64,000 nucleotides of DNA from assembly GCA_048267305.1 (NCBI GenBank), contig JBLWXT010000008.1:62001-126000 (forward strand), written 5' to 3'. Shown here one piece after another: positions 43,560 to 50,825 of this stretch (positions within the stretch are counted from its first letter, which is position 1; each line of letters opens with the position of its first letter). This stretch comes from Owenweeksia sp048267305 (GTDB lineage: Bacteria; Bacteroidota; Bacteroidia; Flavobacteriales; Schleiferiaceae). The translations under genes were made by a program, and so were the position numbers. A model generated the notes under the pieces. It was not told the DNA's origin. It searched no databases and saw only the letters and a list, made by a program, of their open reading frames with translations.

Positions 43560-44282
43560 ATGAAAAAGTATATGCTTTTAATATTGGTTTTTCTCATATC
43601 GTTCGGGCTGTATGCGCAGAAAGCACGCATGCGGGTTTATCTTGTTCCCGGCCAGGGGGCAGATTATCGGCTGTTCAACAATCTTCACCATGGAAATGAT
43701 TTAGACACCATTCATGTAATGTACTCTATCCCCGAAAAGGGAATGAGCATGGCAGAATATGCAAAACTGTTGGCTGTGCAAATTGATGCCTCTCAACCTT
43801 TTGCAATTATTGGAACTTCGCTGGGAGGGATGCTGGCAGTTGAGATGAATGATTTCCTCCATCCTGAAAAAGTGATTGTAATAAGTAGTGCGAAATGCCG
43901 TGATGAGTTGCCCGGCAGGTACAAGTTTCAAAAGGCCATATCCATTTATAAGCTCTTTACAGGAAGGGGAATTAAGCTTGGAGCGCGAATTATGCAGCCA
44001 ATTGTAGAGCCTGATAGAAGAAAAGAGAAGGAAACTTTTAAGGCCATGCTCAAGGCTAAAGATCCAAAGTTTATGAAACGTTCTGTTTCCATGATTATAA
44101 GCTGGGAGCGAGAGGAGTATGGTGAAAATCTTATCCATATACATGGTGATAGCGATCATACCCTTCCTCTTAAAAATGTAAGGTGTAATCATGTTATTGC
44201 CAATGGTTCGCACATGATGACCCTAACAAGAGGTGATGAAATATCAGAGTTGCTAAAGAACCTGATTTGTACAAGTGAGTGA
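43560..44282 (+). CDS. Exported alpha/beta hydrolase-like protein
   Basis: A 240-residue protein with a signal peptide (MLLILVFLISFGLYAQ) and an alpha/beta-hydrolase core. RVYLVPGQGADYRLF resembles the oxyanion loop, Ser87 in GTSLGG is the nucleophile elbow, and GDSDHTLP and NGSHMM (a His) complete a plausible catalytic set. The signal suggests periplasmic action. The substrate is not inferable. It sits between sulfur-related genes, 17 bp after a terminator and 60 bp before a cysteine-dioxygenase-like gene. Confidence 0.75.
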   Translation: MKKYMLLILVFLISFGLYAQKARMRVYLVPGQGADYRLFNNLHHGNDLDTIHVMYSIPEKGMSMAEYAKLLAVQIDASQPFAIIGTSLGGMLAVEMNDFLHPEKVIVISSAKCRDELPGRYKFQKAISIYKLFTGRGIKLGARIMQPIVEPDRRKEKETFKAMLKAKDPKFMKRSVSMIISWEREEYGENLIHIHGDSDHTLPLKNVRCNHVIANGSHMMTLTRGDEISELLKNLICTSE

Positions 44283-44342
44283 CTTTTGTCACCACTTGTG
44301 TAAGTGCTACAGTCTAATTTAGTCTATTAAAAAGGAAAGACT

Positions 44343-44858
44343 ATGGAAGATATCACCACTTTGGAGCGGCTAAAATATAATCTCAACCTTGGTCCGGGAT
44401 ATGAAGGATACTCGGGTTTGGTTGAGGCTATCCATCTGTCGGAGGCGGAGCTCGAAAAAATGTGCAAGTGGCAGGAAGATCGCTATACGCGAATTCGGGT
44501 ATATGATACTGAGAGTTTGGAAGCGGTAATTACATGTTGGCCTGCCGGTTCTGAAAGTCCCATCCACAACTATGATCTAAATCAGGGGTGGATCAAGGTT
44601 TTGAAAGGGGAGCTTTTTTTAGAGTACTACAGGTTGTTTAGCACAGAAGTACAAGCCTACGGCAAAAAGGAAATTAAAGAGGGTGAATATGCCTATCTCA
44701 ATGATGGATTAGGATATCACCGTTTCGCCAATAGGGGAGATCAACCCGCCATTGCTCTTCATCTATATTCTGATAAAATCACGAAGTGGCATAAGTATAA
44801 TGAAGAAACCGGTTTGGTGGAGCTGGTGGAGGTAACGTGTGATTTAGAATTGGATTAG
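44343..44858 (+). CDS. Cysteine dioxygenase-like cupin with altered metal site
   Basis: A cupin of 171 residues in the cysteine dioxygenase type I family, whose members oxidise cysteine or related thiols to sulfinates with a three-His iron site. Conserved parts are RIRVYDTESLEAVITCWPAGSESPIH and YHRFANRGDQPAIALHLYS, including the third His (126) and the Tyr (142) of the usual Cys-Tyr pair. The second ligand is changed: the family's HDH reads HNY here (His75, Asn76, Tyr77), and the partner Cys is absent. It may use another ligand, bind a different metal, or be inactive. Next to rhodanese genes, which fits thiol metabolism. Confidence 0.8.
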   Translation: MEDITTLERLKYNLNLGPGYEGYSGLVEAIHLSEAELEKMCKWQEDRYTRIRVYDTESLEAVITCWPAGSESPIHNYDLNQGWIKVLKGELFLEYYRLFSTEVQAYGKKEIKEGEYAYLNDGLGYHRFANRGDQPAIALHLYSDKITKWHKYNEETGLVELVEVTCDLELD

Positions 44859-44935
44859 CCCTCTTAGGTTACAAATGTTACAGCAGCCTTTTGAAGTATT
44901 GACCATCTTTGCCTATTCAATTTAAATAGATAGTA

Positions 44936-45238
44936 ATGGGACTGTTTTCAATATTTTCAAATAAGTCAAATAAAATTAAGGAGTTTAATGAGCGTGGTGC
45001 CGTGGTGGTGGATGTTCGATCTCCGGGTGAGTTTAAAAGCGGCCATGTAAAAGGCTCCAAAAATATTCCCCTGCAAAATGTTAGCAGCAAAGCTGCTGAA
45101 ATGAAAAAATGGGGCAAGCCGGTAATCTTTTGCTGTGCTTCAGGTATGCGAAGTGCCCAGGCTTCATCACTGCTAAAGCGTGAAGGCTTGGAATGTATGA
45201 ATGGCGGAAGCTGGCAGAAAGTAAAAAGTAGCCTCTAG
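44936..45238 (+). CDS. Single-domain rhodanese
   Basis: A 100-residue sulfurtransferase domain. VVVDVRSPGEFKSGHVKGSKNIPL is the first motif and CCASGMRS the active loop, with Cys67 the likely persulfide carrier. Such small rhodaneses move sulfane sulfur between thiols. Orientation and location follow the cysteine-dioxygenase-like gene, 77 bp downstream, so they may respond together. It ends two bases from a converging lipoprotein gene. Confidence 0.9.
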   Translation: MGLFSIFSNKSNKIKEFNERGAVVVDVRSPGEFKSGHVKGSKNIPLQNVSSKAAEMKKWGKPVIFCCASGMRSAQASSLLKREGLECMNGGSWQKVKSSL

Positions 45239-45240
45239 GG

Positions 45241-45672
45241 CTACTTTTCATTATAATTGAGTGTCATCACGAGTTTTTCGTTATCAAAAAAGTCGATGCC
45301 ACCACCGCCTCCATCTTCTAAAGCGTGAAAGGTCCAAAAGAAGATTTCGTAATCTTCCGGAAGGTTTAGGTCTTCATCTACAATTCGGATTTCATAAACC
45401 TCGTCAGTGGCCAGTATTTCAGCGGGAAAAACGACAAAGGTTGGCAGTGAGCCGGCATTGTTCTCTGTGCCTGTGCTGAATTCCCAAAAACTGGAGGAGC
45501 GTCTTTTAATATCCACCCTAAGGTCGGGTGGGCTATTGTCTGGGTCATAATTAAGTGCCGGAAGTTGTGCAACTTCTACCAACTTAAAATAGCGGTTTGT
45601 GCGCGGAATGTCATCATCAGTTTCGCAGGCAAACAGGGCAAATATTAAAAGTAGGGGTGATAGTCTTTTCAT
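45241..45672 (-). CDS. Hypothetical lipoprotein
   Basis: A 143-residue protein with lipoprotein signal MKRLSPLLLIFALFAC (Cys16) followed by an Asp-rich stretch (ETDDD). The mature part is strand-rich with acidic turns. Family not recognised. It converges with the rhodanese gene with two bases between and is followed, upstream on the same strand, by a PepSY-like gene 73 bp away. Confidence 0.6.
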   Translation of the reverse strand: MKRLSPLLLIFALFACETDDDIPRTNRYFKLVEVAQLPALNYDPDNSPPDLRVDIKRRSSSFWEFSTGTENNAGSLPTFVVFPAEILATDEVYEIRIVDEDLNLPEDYEIFFWTFHALEDGGGGGIDFFDNEKLVMTLNYNEK

Positions 45673-45745
45673 GGTTTATGTTTTGTTGGCAAAACCAAAA
45701 ATAAGGCCATTCCTCCAAAGTGCTTTATTCAATAGGGTTTAAAGG

Positions 45746-46213
45746 CTATTCTTCATCCTCCAATACTTCCTCTTCATCCATGTCTTTTGCCTGGGTAACT
45801 ATGCGGCCATCCGCATAAAACATGGTTTGTACTTCAGAGTCTCCATTATCTAAATCAAACTGGTACATTACATCACCGTTGGCGATCTCTACCATGTTTA
45901 CTTCTGTAACCGTATAGTTTTTATACTTTTCAGCAACGGCCTTACGTACTGCTTCGGGCGCCTTTTTAATGTCAATTTCAGTATTGGTGCCAAGCCAAGT
46001 GCCCTCCTCATCATATACCACTTCCACTTCGCGCTCACTTACTTCAAACTCGGCTTGCCATTGGCTGTCATCCGTTTTTACCCACTCCACCTTTTTTATT
46101 TTAGGATATTTTGCTTTAAAGGCAGCCGTTACTTCATCGGGCGCAGACTCTTGAGCTTGCAATGCTATGCCGGATAAAAGTGCAAATACTAATGAGAATA
46201 ATACTTTTTTCAT
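45746..46213 (-). CDS. PepSY-like exported protein
   Basis: A periplasmic protein of 155 residues with a signal peptide (MKKVLFSLVFALLSGIALQAQ). It has two PepSY-like (BLIP-type) repeats: VTAAFKAKYPKIKKVEWVKT to WQAEFEVSEREVEVVYDEEG, and VRKAVAEKYKNYTVTEVNMVE to YQFDLDNGDSEVQTMFYADG. Their role is unproven; PepSY relatives often act as inhibitors or accessory domains. The C-terminus is acidic (DMDEEEVLEDEE). Divergent from the MtfA-like gene. Confidence 0.85.
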   Translation of the reverse strand: MKKVLFSLVFALLSGIALQAQESAPDEVTAAFKAKYPKIKKVEWVKTDDSQWQAEFEVSEREVEVVYDEEGTWLGTNTEIDIKKAPEAVRKAVAEKYKNYTVTEVNMVEIANGDVMYQFDLDNGDSEVQTMFYADGRIVTQAKDMDEEEVLEDEE

Positions 46214-46348
46214 TTTAAAAAGCTGTTTTGGTTATCAATCAAATTTAATCTTTCGCATGTTTGCTTTTTCATTTCTGAGCAAAGATTTAATGGGCTGGTT
46301 CCCGTTTGATTTTTATCGCCAATCTATAAGTTGTAATAATTATAAAAT

Positions 46349-47131
46349 ATGGTTCAGTTCCTTTTGCTGGTAGGATTAATTGGGGTTATTGGATGGTACT
46401 TAGGCAAGCATCTTAACAGGCGAAAACCTCTAAGTAACGAGGAGGTGCCAGAGAATATCTCAGGGATTTTAAAAGGCAGGGTGCTTTTTTATTCGCGATT
46501 GAGTAAACCGGATCAACGGGATTTTGAAAAACGGGTACACAAGTTTCTATCTCAGGTAAGTATTAAGGGGGTGGGTGTAGATGTAAATGATGAAGATCGG
46601 GTATTGGTAGGGGCCGGAGCTATTATTCCTGTTTTTGGATTTCCGGAGTGGGAATACTCCAATCTTAATGAAGTGCTGCTTTATCCCAATTCCTTCAATG
46701 AAAATTTTGAGACAAGTGGGAATTCACGGAATATTTTAGGCATGGTAGGCTGGGGTTATATGAATGGAACCATGACCTTGTCTAAACCATCCTTACATCT
46801 TGGTTTTAGTAATAAAACCGATAAGATGAATGTGGGTATTCATGAATTTGTACACCTCATAGATAAACTGGATGGCGCCACTGATGGGGTGCCTGATTAC
46901 GTGATGGATAAGGCCTACGCCATGCCATGGCTGGAAATGATGCACAAAGAGATGGAGCGGATGCGGGAGGATGAATCGGATATCAATCCATACGGGCTAA
47001 CCAATGAAGCCGAGTTTTACTCTGTGGCGAGCGAGTACTTTTTTGAACGGCCGGCATTGTTTAAGAGGAAGCATCCCAGATTGTATGAAGCTTTAAGTAC
47101 GATTTTTAAACAAGATCCGGCCAAAAAGTAA
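46349..47131 (+). CDS. MtfA-like zinc peptidase (M90 family)
   Basis: A 260-residue protein with an N-terminal membrane helix (FLLLVGLIGVIGWYLG) and an M90 domain. The zinc motif HEFVH (His165, Glu166, His169) sits in NVGIHEFVHLIDKLDG, with a third ligand expected around EFYSVASEYFFE near residue 235. E. coli MtfA is an aminopeptidase that also binds the glucose regulator Mlc; that partner need not exist here. The ATG directly precedes the membrane segment. It stands alone between divergent and co-oriented hypothetical genes. Confidence 0.9.
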   Translation: MVQFLLLVGLIGVIGWYLGKHLNRRKPLSNEEVPENISGILKGRVLFYSRLSKPDQRDFEKRVHKFLSQVSIKGVGVDVNDEDRVLVGAGAIIPVFGFPEWEYSNLNEVLLYPNSFNENFETSGNSRNILGMVGWGYMNGTMTLSKPSLHLGFSNKTDKMNVGIHEFVHLIDKLDGATDGVPDYVMDKAYAMPWLEMMHKEMERMREDESDINPYGLTNEAEFYSVASEYFFERPALFKRKHPRLYEALSTIFKQDPAKK

Positions 47132-47217
47132 CAGGGCCAAAGAGTATTTCCAACTCCTGGCTCCCAATTGGCTGCCAACATCCGGCAAGCTTTCGTAAAA
47201 TTGTGCTCTTAATTAAA

Positions 47218-47761
47218 ATGCTCGGTCATACTTAAAATTTCGGCTTACATACTATTTATATTCTTAACCCTGTTTCAGTCAACGGGGCTTTACCTGGTGC
47301 ACTCCATGCAGGTAGGGTTTGTACGCTATGAAATGAAGCAGCGCATAAAAAATGGTATTCCGGAAGAGCAAAGAGTAGTGATTAAGATTACTCCTGAAAT
47401 TGAGAATGATGCAGAAGTGTTTACACGGATACATAGCCGTGAGTTCCGCTACAAGGGCGAGATGTATGATGTGCTTAGCTCAGAAACCAGTGGAGATACA
47501 ATTTTATATACCTGTATTCATGATGTGAAGGAATCTGGATTGTTTAAGAATCTTGACAATATGGTTAGCTATCAATTGCATCATAATTCAAATGAAAAAC
47601 ATAATCGGGATCTTGCTCTGCACTTTTTTAGTCAACATTATTTAGCTCTTGATAATTTTCGCGCAAATGCCATAAGCACGCAGTTTTCTTCTGTCTACTC
47701 TTATAAGGATGAGCCCTCGCGTGGCTTTTTTGCAGAACTCTTCCGACCTCCGATTTGCTGA
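47218..47761 (+). CDS. Hypothetical membrane-anchored protein; start region may be frameshifted
   Basis: The C-terminal ~150 residues are intact (VRYEMKQRIKNGIPEEQ to FFAELFRPPIC), but the only normal starts in that frame are GTG 47297 and ATG 47306. Both lie inside what looks like a membrane segment. Upstream the same frame stays open to 47213 and encodes ILKISAYILFIFLTLFQSTG, a good hydrophobic helix, but without a start codon. An ATG at 47218 is one base out of phase; removing one G of the GG at 47224-47225 would join it in frame. Likely a recent indel or an unusual start. Family not recognised. It precedes a heme-type TonB receptor by 83 bp. Confidence 0.55.
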
Positions 47762-47844
47762 TACTTTTTATGACACGGTTATTGCGCGCAATGCTTTGCG
47801 GGCATTATAATTTCTAATCACAAAATAGTAGTAAATAATACAAA

Positions 47845-50250
47845 ATGAAGAATTTCATAATGATATTTCTCTGCGTTCTGGTGAGCGGTGTGCTACGCGC
47901 GCAAACCATCACTGTGAGAGATCAGTCGGATTTTCAACCCCTGGATGGGGTGATGCTCTCCGATAATCAAAATCACCTGGCCTTTACGAATGCCAAGGGA
48001 CAGGTAAATATTTCAAAGTTTAAGGATTCAAAGGAGATCATCTTTAAGCTAATGGGCTACGAGAGTGTTACCTTAACTCATGCTCAGATCATAGCAGGTG
48101 ATGGCGTGGTTTTTCTTAAAAACGATAAGCTTTCGCTGGATGAAGTGGTGATATCCGCTAACCGATGGGAGCAGAACAAAGCTGAGGTGCCCAACAAAAT
48201 AGTGTCTGTAAACAGGAAAGACATTGTTTTACAGAATCCTCAAACCTCTGCGGATTTACTTGGGTTTTCCAATCAGGTTTTTATTCAAAAAAGCCAGTTG
48301 GGAGGTGGTAGCCCCATGATACGTGGGTTTTCCACCAACCGCCTGCTGCTCACGGTTGATGGGGTAAGGATGAATACGGCCATATTCCGTGGTGGGAATC
48401 TGCAGAATGTGATTTCCATCGATCCACTGGCTGTGGAAAGTTCGGAAGTGATTTTTGGACCAGGATCTGTGATTTATGGTAGTGATGCCATAGGCGGTGT
48501 GATGAGCTTTTACACTCTGGAGCCTACGCTTTCAGCAAATGATGAGGTTTCCGTTACCGGAAGTGCACTTACGCGATATTCTTCCGCCAATAGCGAAAGA
48601 ACGGGACACTTTGATATAAACCTTGGCTGGAAAAAATGGGCATCTGTTACCAGCTTTAGCTATTCTGATTTTGGAGATCTTAAAATGGGCTCCAATGGCC
48701 CGGATGATTACCTGGTGCCGGTTTATGTTTCCCGTGCCGATTCTACCGACATAGTTGTTGATAATCCTGATCCTGAGGTGCAGACGCCTACGGGTTATGA
48801 TCAGTTTAACCTGATGCAGAAAATCAGGTTTAAACCAAATAAAAACTGGGATTTTACCTATGGCTTTCATTATAGTACCACTTCAGATTATGCCCGCTTT
48901 GATCGTCATCGCAGAACGCGAGATGGACATCCCCGCTATGGAGCATGGTATTATGGACCACAGGTTTGGATGATGAATAGTTTGAGAATTGACAACAGTT
49001 CGTCCAATGCCATCTACGACAATGTGAGTTTCAATGTAGCCTATCAGCAGTTTGAGGAAAGCCGAAACAGTAGAAACTTCGGGAAAACCAATCTGGAAAC
49101 CAATACAGAAAAGGTGGATGCCTATTCCGTTAATCTCGATTTTGAGAAAGGGGATGAAAAGCCACACCGTATTTTTTATGGTTTTGAGGCGGTGCTCAAT
49201 GAGGTTCAATCCACAGGTGAGGAGGTAGATATTTACACCAAGGCAACGAGTCCCCTTGCGCCCCGTTATCCGGATGGATCAAACTGGAGCTCTTATGCCG
49301 CCTACTTTAGTTATGAGTATGTGCCAAGTGATAAATGGGCAGTGCAGGCCGGGGCTCGTTATAATGCTTTTGCTATTTCTGCCAGTTTTGATGACCCTGC
49401 CTATAGCTATCCTTTTCAGGATGCTGATCTTAATGCCGGTGCCCTTACGGGAAGTTTGGGGACGGTATATAGCCCAAGCAGCAGTTTAAAGATCAGAGCC
49501 AATATTTCCACGGGTTTCCGTGCTCCTAATATTGACGATGTGGGTAAGCTTTTTGAATCGGTAGAGCAGGCGGTAGTAGTGCCTAATCCAAACCTGAAAG
49601 CGGAGTACGCTTATAATGCGGAGTTAGGAATAGCCAAGGTCTTTAACCGGGTGTTGAAAGTAGATGCTACGGCTTATTACACTATTCTTCAGGATGCCCA
49701 GGTGCGAAGGGAGTTTACATTAAACGGGCAGGACAGCATTATGTACAATGGCGAGATGAGTCAGGTGCTGGCTATCCAAAATGCTTCAGAAGCACGGGTG
49801 TATGGTGTACAGCTAGGTGTTGAAATCAAGTTGCCCTCTGGTTTTGCTTTCGAGTCTGTATATAACTTCCAAAAGGGAGAAGAGGAATTGGAAGATGGTA
49901 CTACAGCTCCCTTGCGCCATTCGGCACCGGGCTTTGGAACCACGCATCTTACTTTTACCCAAAACCGCCTGAGACTGGATTTATATGCCAACTATAATGA
50001 AGAAGTGGCTTATGACGATCTCGCCCCCTCCGAACAGGAAAAAACTGAGATTTATGCAGCTGATGGAAATGGAAATCCCTATTCACCGGCCTGGTACACG
50101 CTAAACTTTAAAAGCAGTTATCAGATAAACTCTCATTTTCAGGTTACGGCAGGTTTAGAGAATATGACCGATCAGCGCTACTTGCCCTATTCATCGGGGG
50201 TGGTAGCTGCAGGCCGTAATTTTATTTTAGGAGTTAAGGCTACCTTTTAG
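47845..50250 (+). CDS. TonB-dependent receptor, heme/hemoglobin receptor type
   Basis: An outer-membrane transporter of 801 residues. The signal peptide (MIFLCVLVSGVLRAQ) is followed by a carboxypeptidase-like domain (residues 20-100), then a plug with the TonB-near LDEVVISANRW and the RGFSTNRLLLTVDGVRMNTAIFRGG motif. That motif marks the hemin/hemoglobin-transferrin receptor group. The barrel ends AAGRNFILGVKATF. The substrate is likely heme or an iron protein by family resemblance, not proven. The hypothetical membrane protein upstream is co-oriented and may be linked; no heme uptake ABC genes are nearby. A bidirectional terminator follows at 50278. Confidence 0.9.
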   Translation: MKNFIMIFLCVLVSGVLRAQTITVRDQSDFQPLDGVMLSDNQNHLAFTNAKGQVNISKFKDSKEIIFKLMGYESVTLTHAQIIAGDGVVFLKNDKLSLDEVVISANRWEQNKAEVPNKIVSVNRKDIVLQNPQTSADLLGFSNQVFIQKSQLGGGSPMIRGFSTNRLLLTVDGVRMNTAIFRGGNLQNVISIDPLAVESSEVIFGPGSVIYGSDAIGGVMSFYTLEPTLSANDEVSVTGSALTRYSSANSERTGHFDINLGWKKWASVTSFSYSDFGDLKMGSNGPDDYLVPVYVSRADSTDIVVDNPDPEVQTPTGYDQFNLMQKIRFKPNKNWDFTYGFHYSTTSDYARFDRHRRTRDGHPRYGAWYYGPQVWMMNSLRIDNSSSNAIYDNVSFNVAYQQFEESRNSRNFGKTNLETNTEKVDAYSVNLDFEKGDEKPHRIFYGFEAVLNEVQSTGEEVDIYTKATSPLAPRYPDGSNWSSYAAYFSYEYVPSDKWAVQAGARYNAFAISASFDDPAYSYPFQDADLNAGALTGSLGTVYSPSSSLKIRANISTGFRAPNIDDVGKLFESVEQAVVVPNPNLKAEYAYNAELGIAKVFNRVLKVDATAYYTILQDAQVRREFTLNGQDSIMYNGEMSQVLAIQNASEARVYGVQLGVEIKLPSGFAFESVYNFQKGEEELEDGTTAPLRHSAPGFGTTHLTFTQNRLRLDLYANYNEEVAYDDLAPSEQEKTEIYAADGNGNPYSPAWYTLNFKSSYQINSHFQVTAGLENMTDQRYLPYSSGVVAAGRNFILGVKATF

Positions 50251-50277
50251 AAACAGAATTTTTTTATGCTCATAAAG

Positions 50278-50306
50278 AAGCCGCCACGTTTTTTACTTGG
50301 CGGCTT
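50278..50306. terminator. Bidirectional terminator between TonB receptor and DoxX
   Basis: AAGCCGCCA (50278-50286) pairs exactly with TGGCGGCTT (50298-50306) around an 11-nt T-rich loop, with A-rich and T-rich flanks. It serves converging genes. Confidence 0.8.
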
Positions 50307-50320
50307 TTACATTAAGTAGT

Positions 50321-50743
50321 TTATTGCTGCATCTTGAGATTGTAATCTACAGAGTGTTTACCTGATCCGTAAAGGGTAAAGAAAAGGCAGAGCATCAATA
50401 CCAATAGTGAGGCAAATAAATTGCCCACATCCATAACTCCAACAAAGTTGACGAGTACAGCGCCTATAAGCACCGGAATTTGTGCGATGGTGGCCCAGCG
50501 GGTAAGCAACCCAAAAATGATGAGGATGCCACCAATAAGGTGGGCGGGAGCAACGTAATGAATCAAAATCATAAAGCCGGCAAAGTCTTGCAGAGGAGCT
50601 GCAGCATCGGCCAGCACACGACTGCTTCCTAAAAACAATACGCCTTTAATGAGTAAAAAAATACCCAACCCGATGCGCAGCAAGTCGAGTGGGTAATAGC
50701 TGTGGGCATTGGCCCATTTGTTTAACGATTTAATTGTAGCCAT
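50321..50743 (-). CDS. DoxX family membrane protein
   Basis: A 140-residue inner-membrane protein with four helices (LLRIGLGIFLLIKGVLFLG; FAGFMILIHYVAPAHLIGGILIIFGL; IAQIPVLIGAVLVNFVGV; LFASLLVLMLCLFFTLYGSG). The DoxX-type start HSYYPLDLLRIGLGI and the terminal GSGKHSVDY segment agree. DoxX proteins are linked to quinone or thiosulfate oxidation or to redox stress in other bacteria; no direct role can be assigned here. Convergent with the TonB receptor gene. Confidence 0.88.
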   Translation of the reverse strand: MATIKSLNKWANAHSYYPLDLLRIGLGIFLLIKGVLFLGSSRVLADAAAPLQDFAGFMILIHYVAPAHLIGGILIIFGLLTRWATIAQIPVLIGAVLVNFVGVMDVGNLFASLLVLMLCLFFTLYGSGKHSVDYNLKMQQ

Positions 50744-50825
50744 AACCTAAGTGTTTTAGACATAGGAAAGTACAAAAAATCAAGGGCCTTGTCAAGCACT
50801 TGTTCTTCCTGAATGGCAGAAAGTG

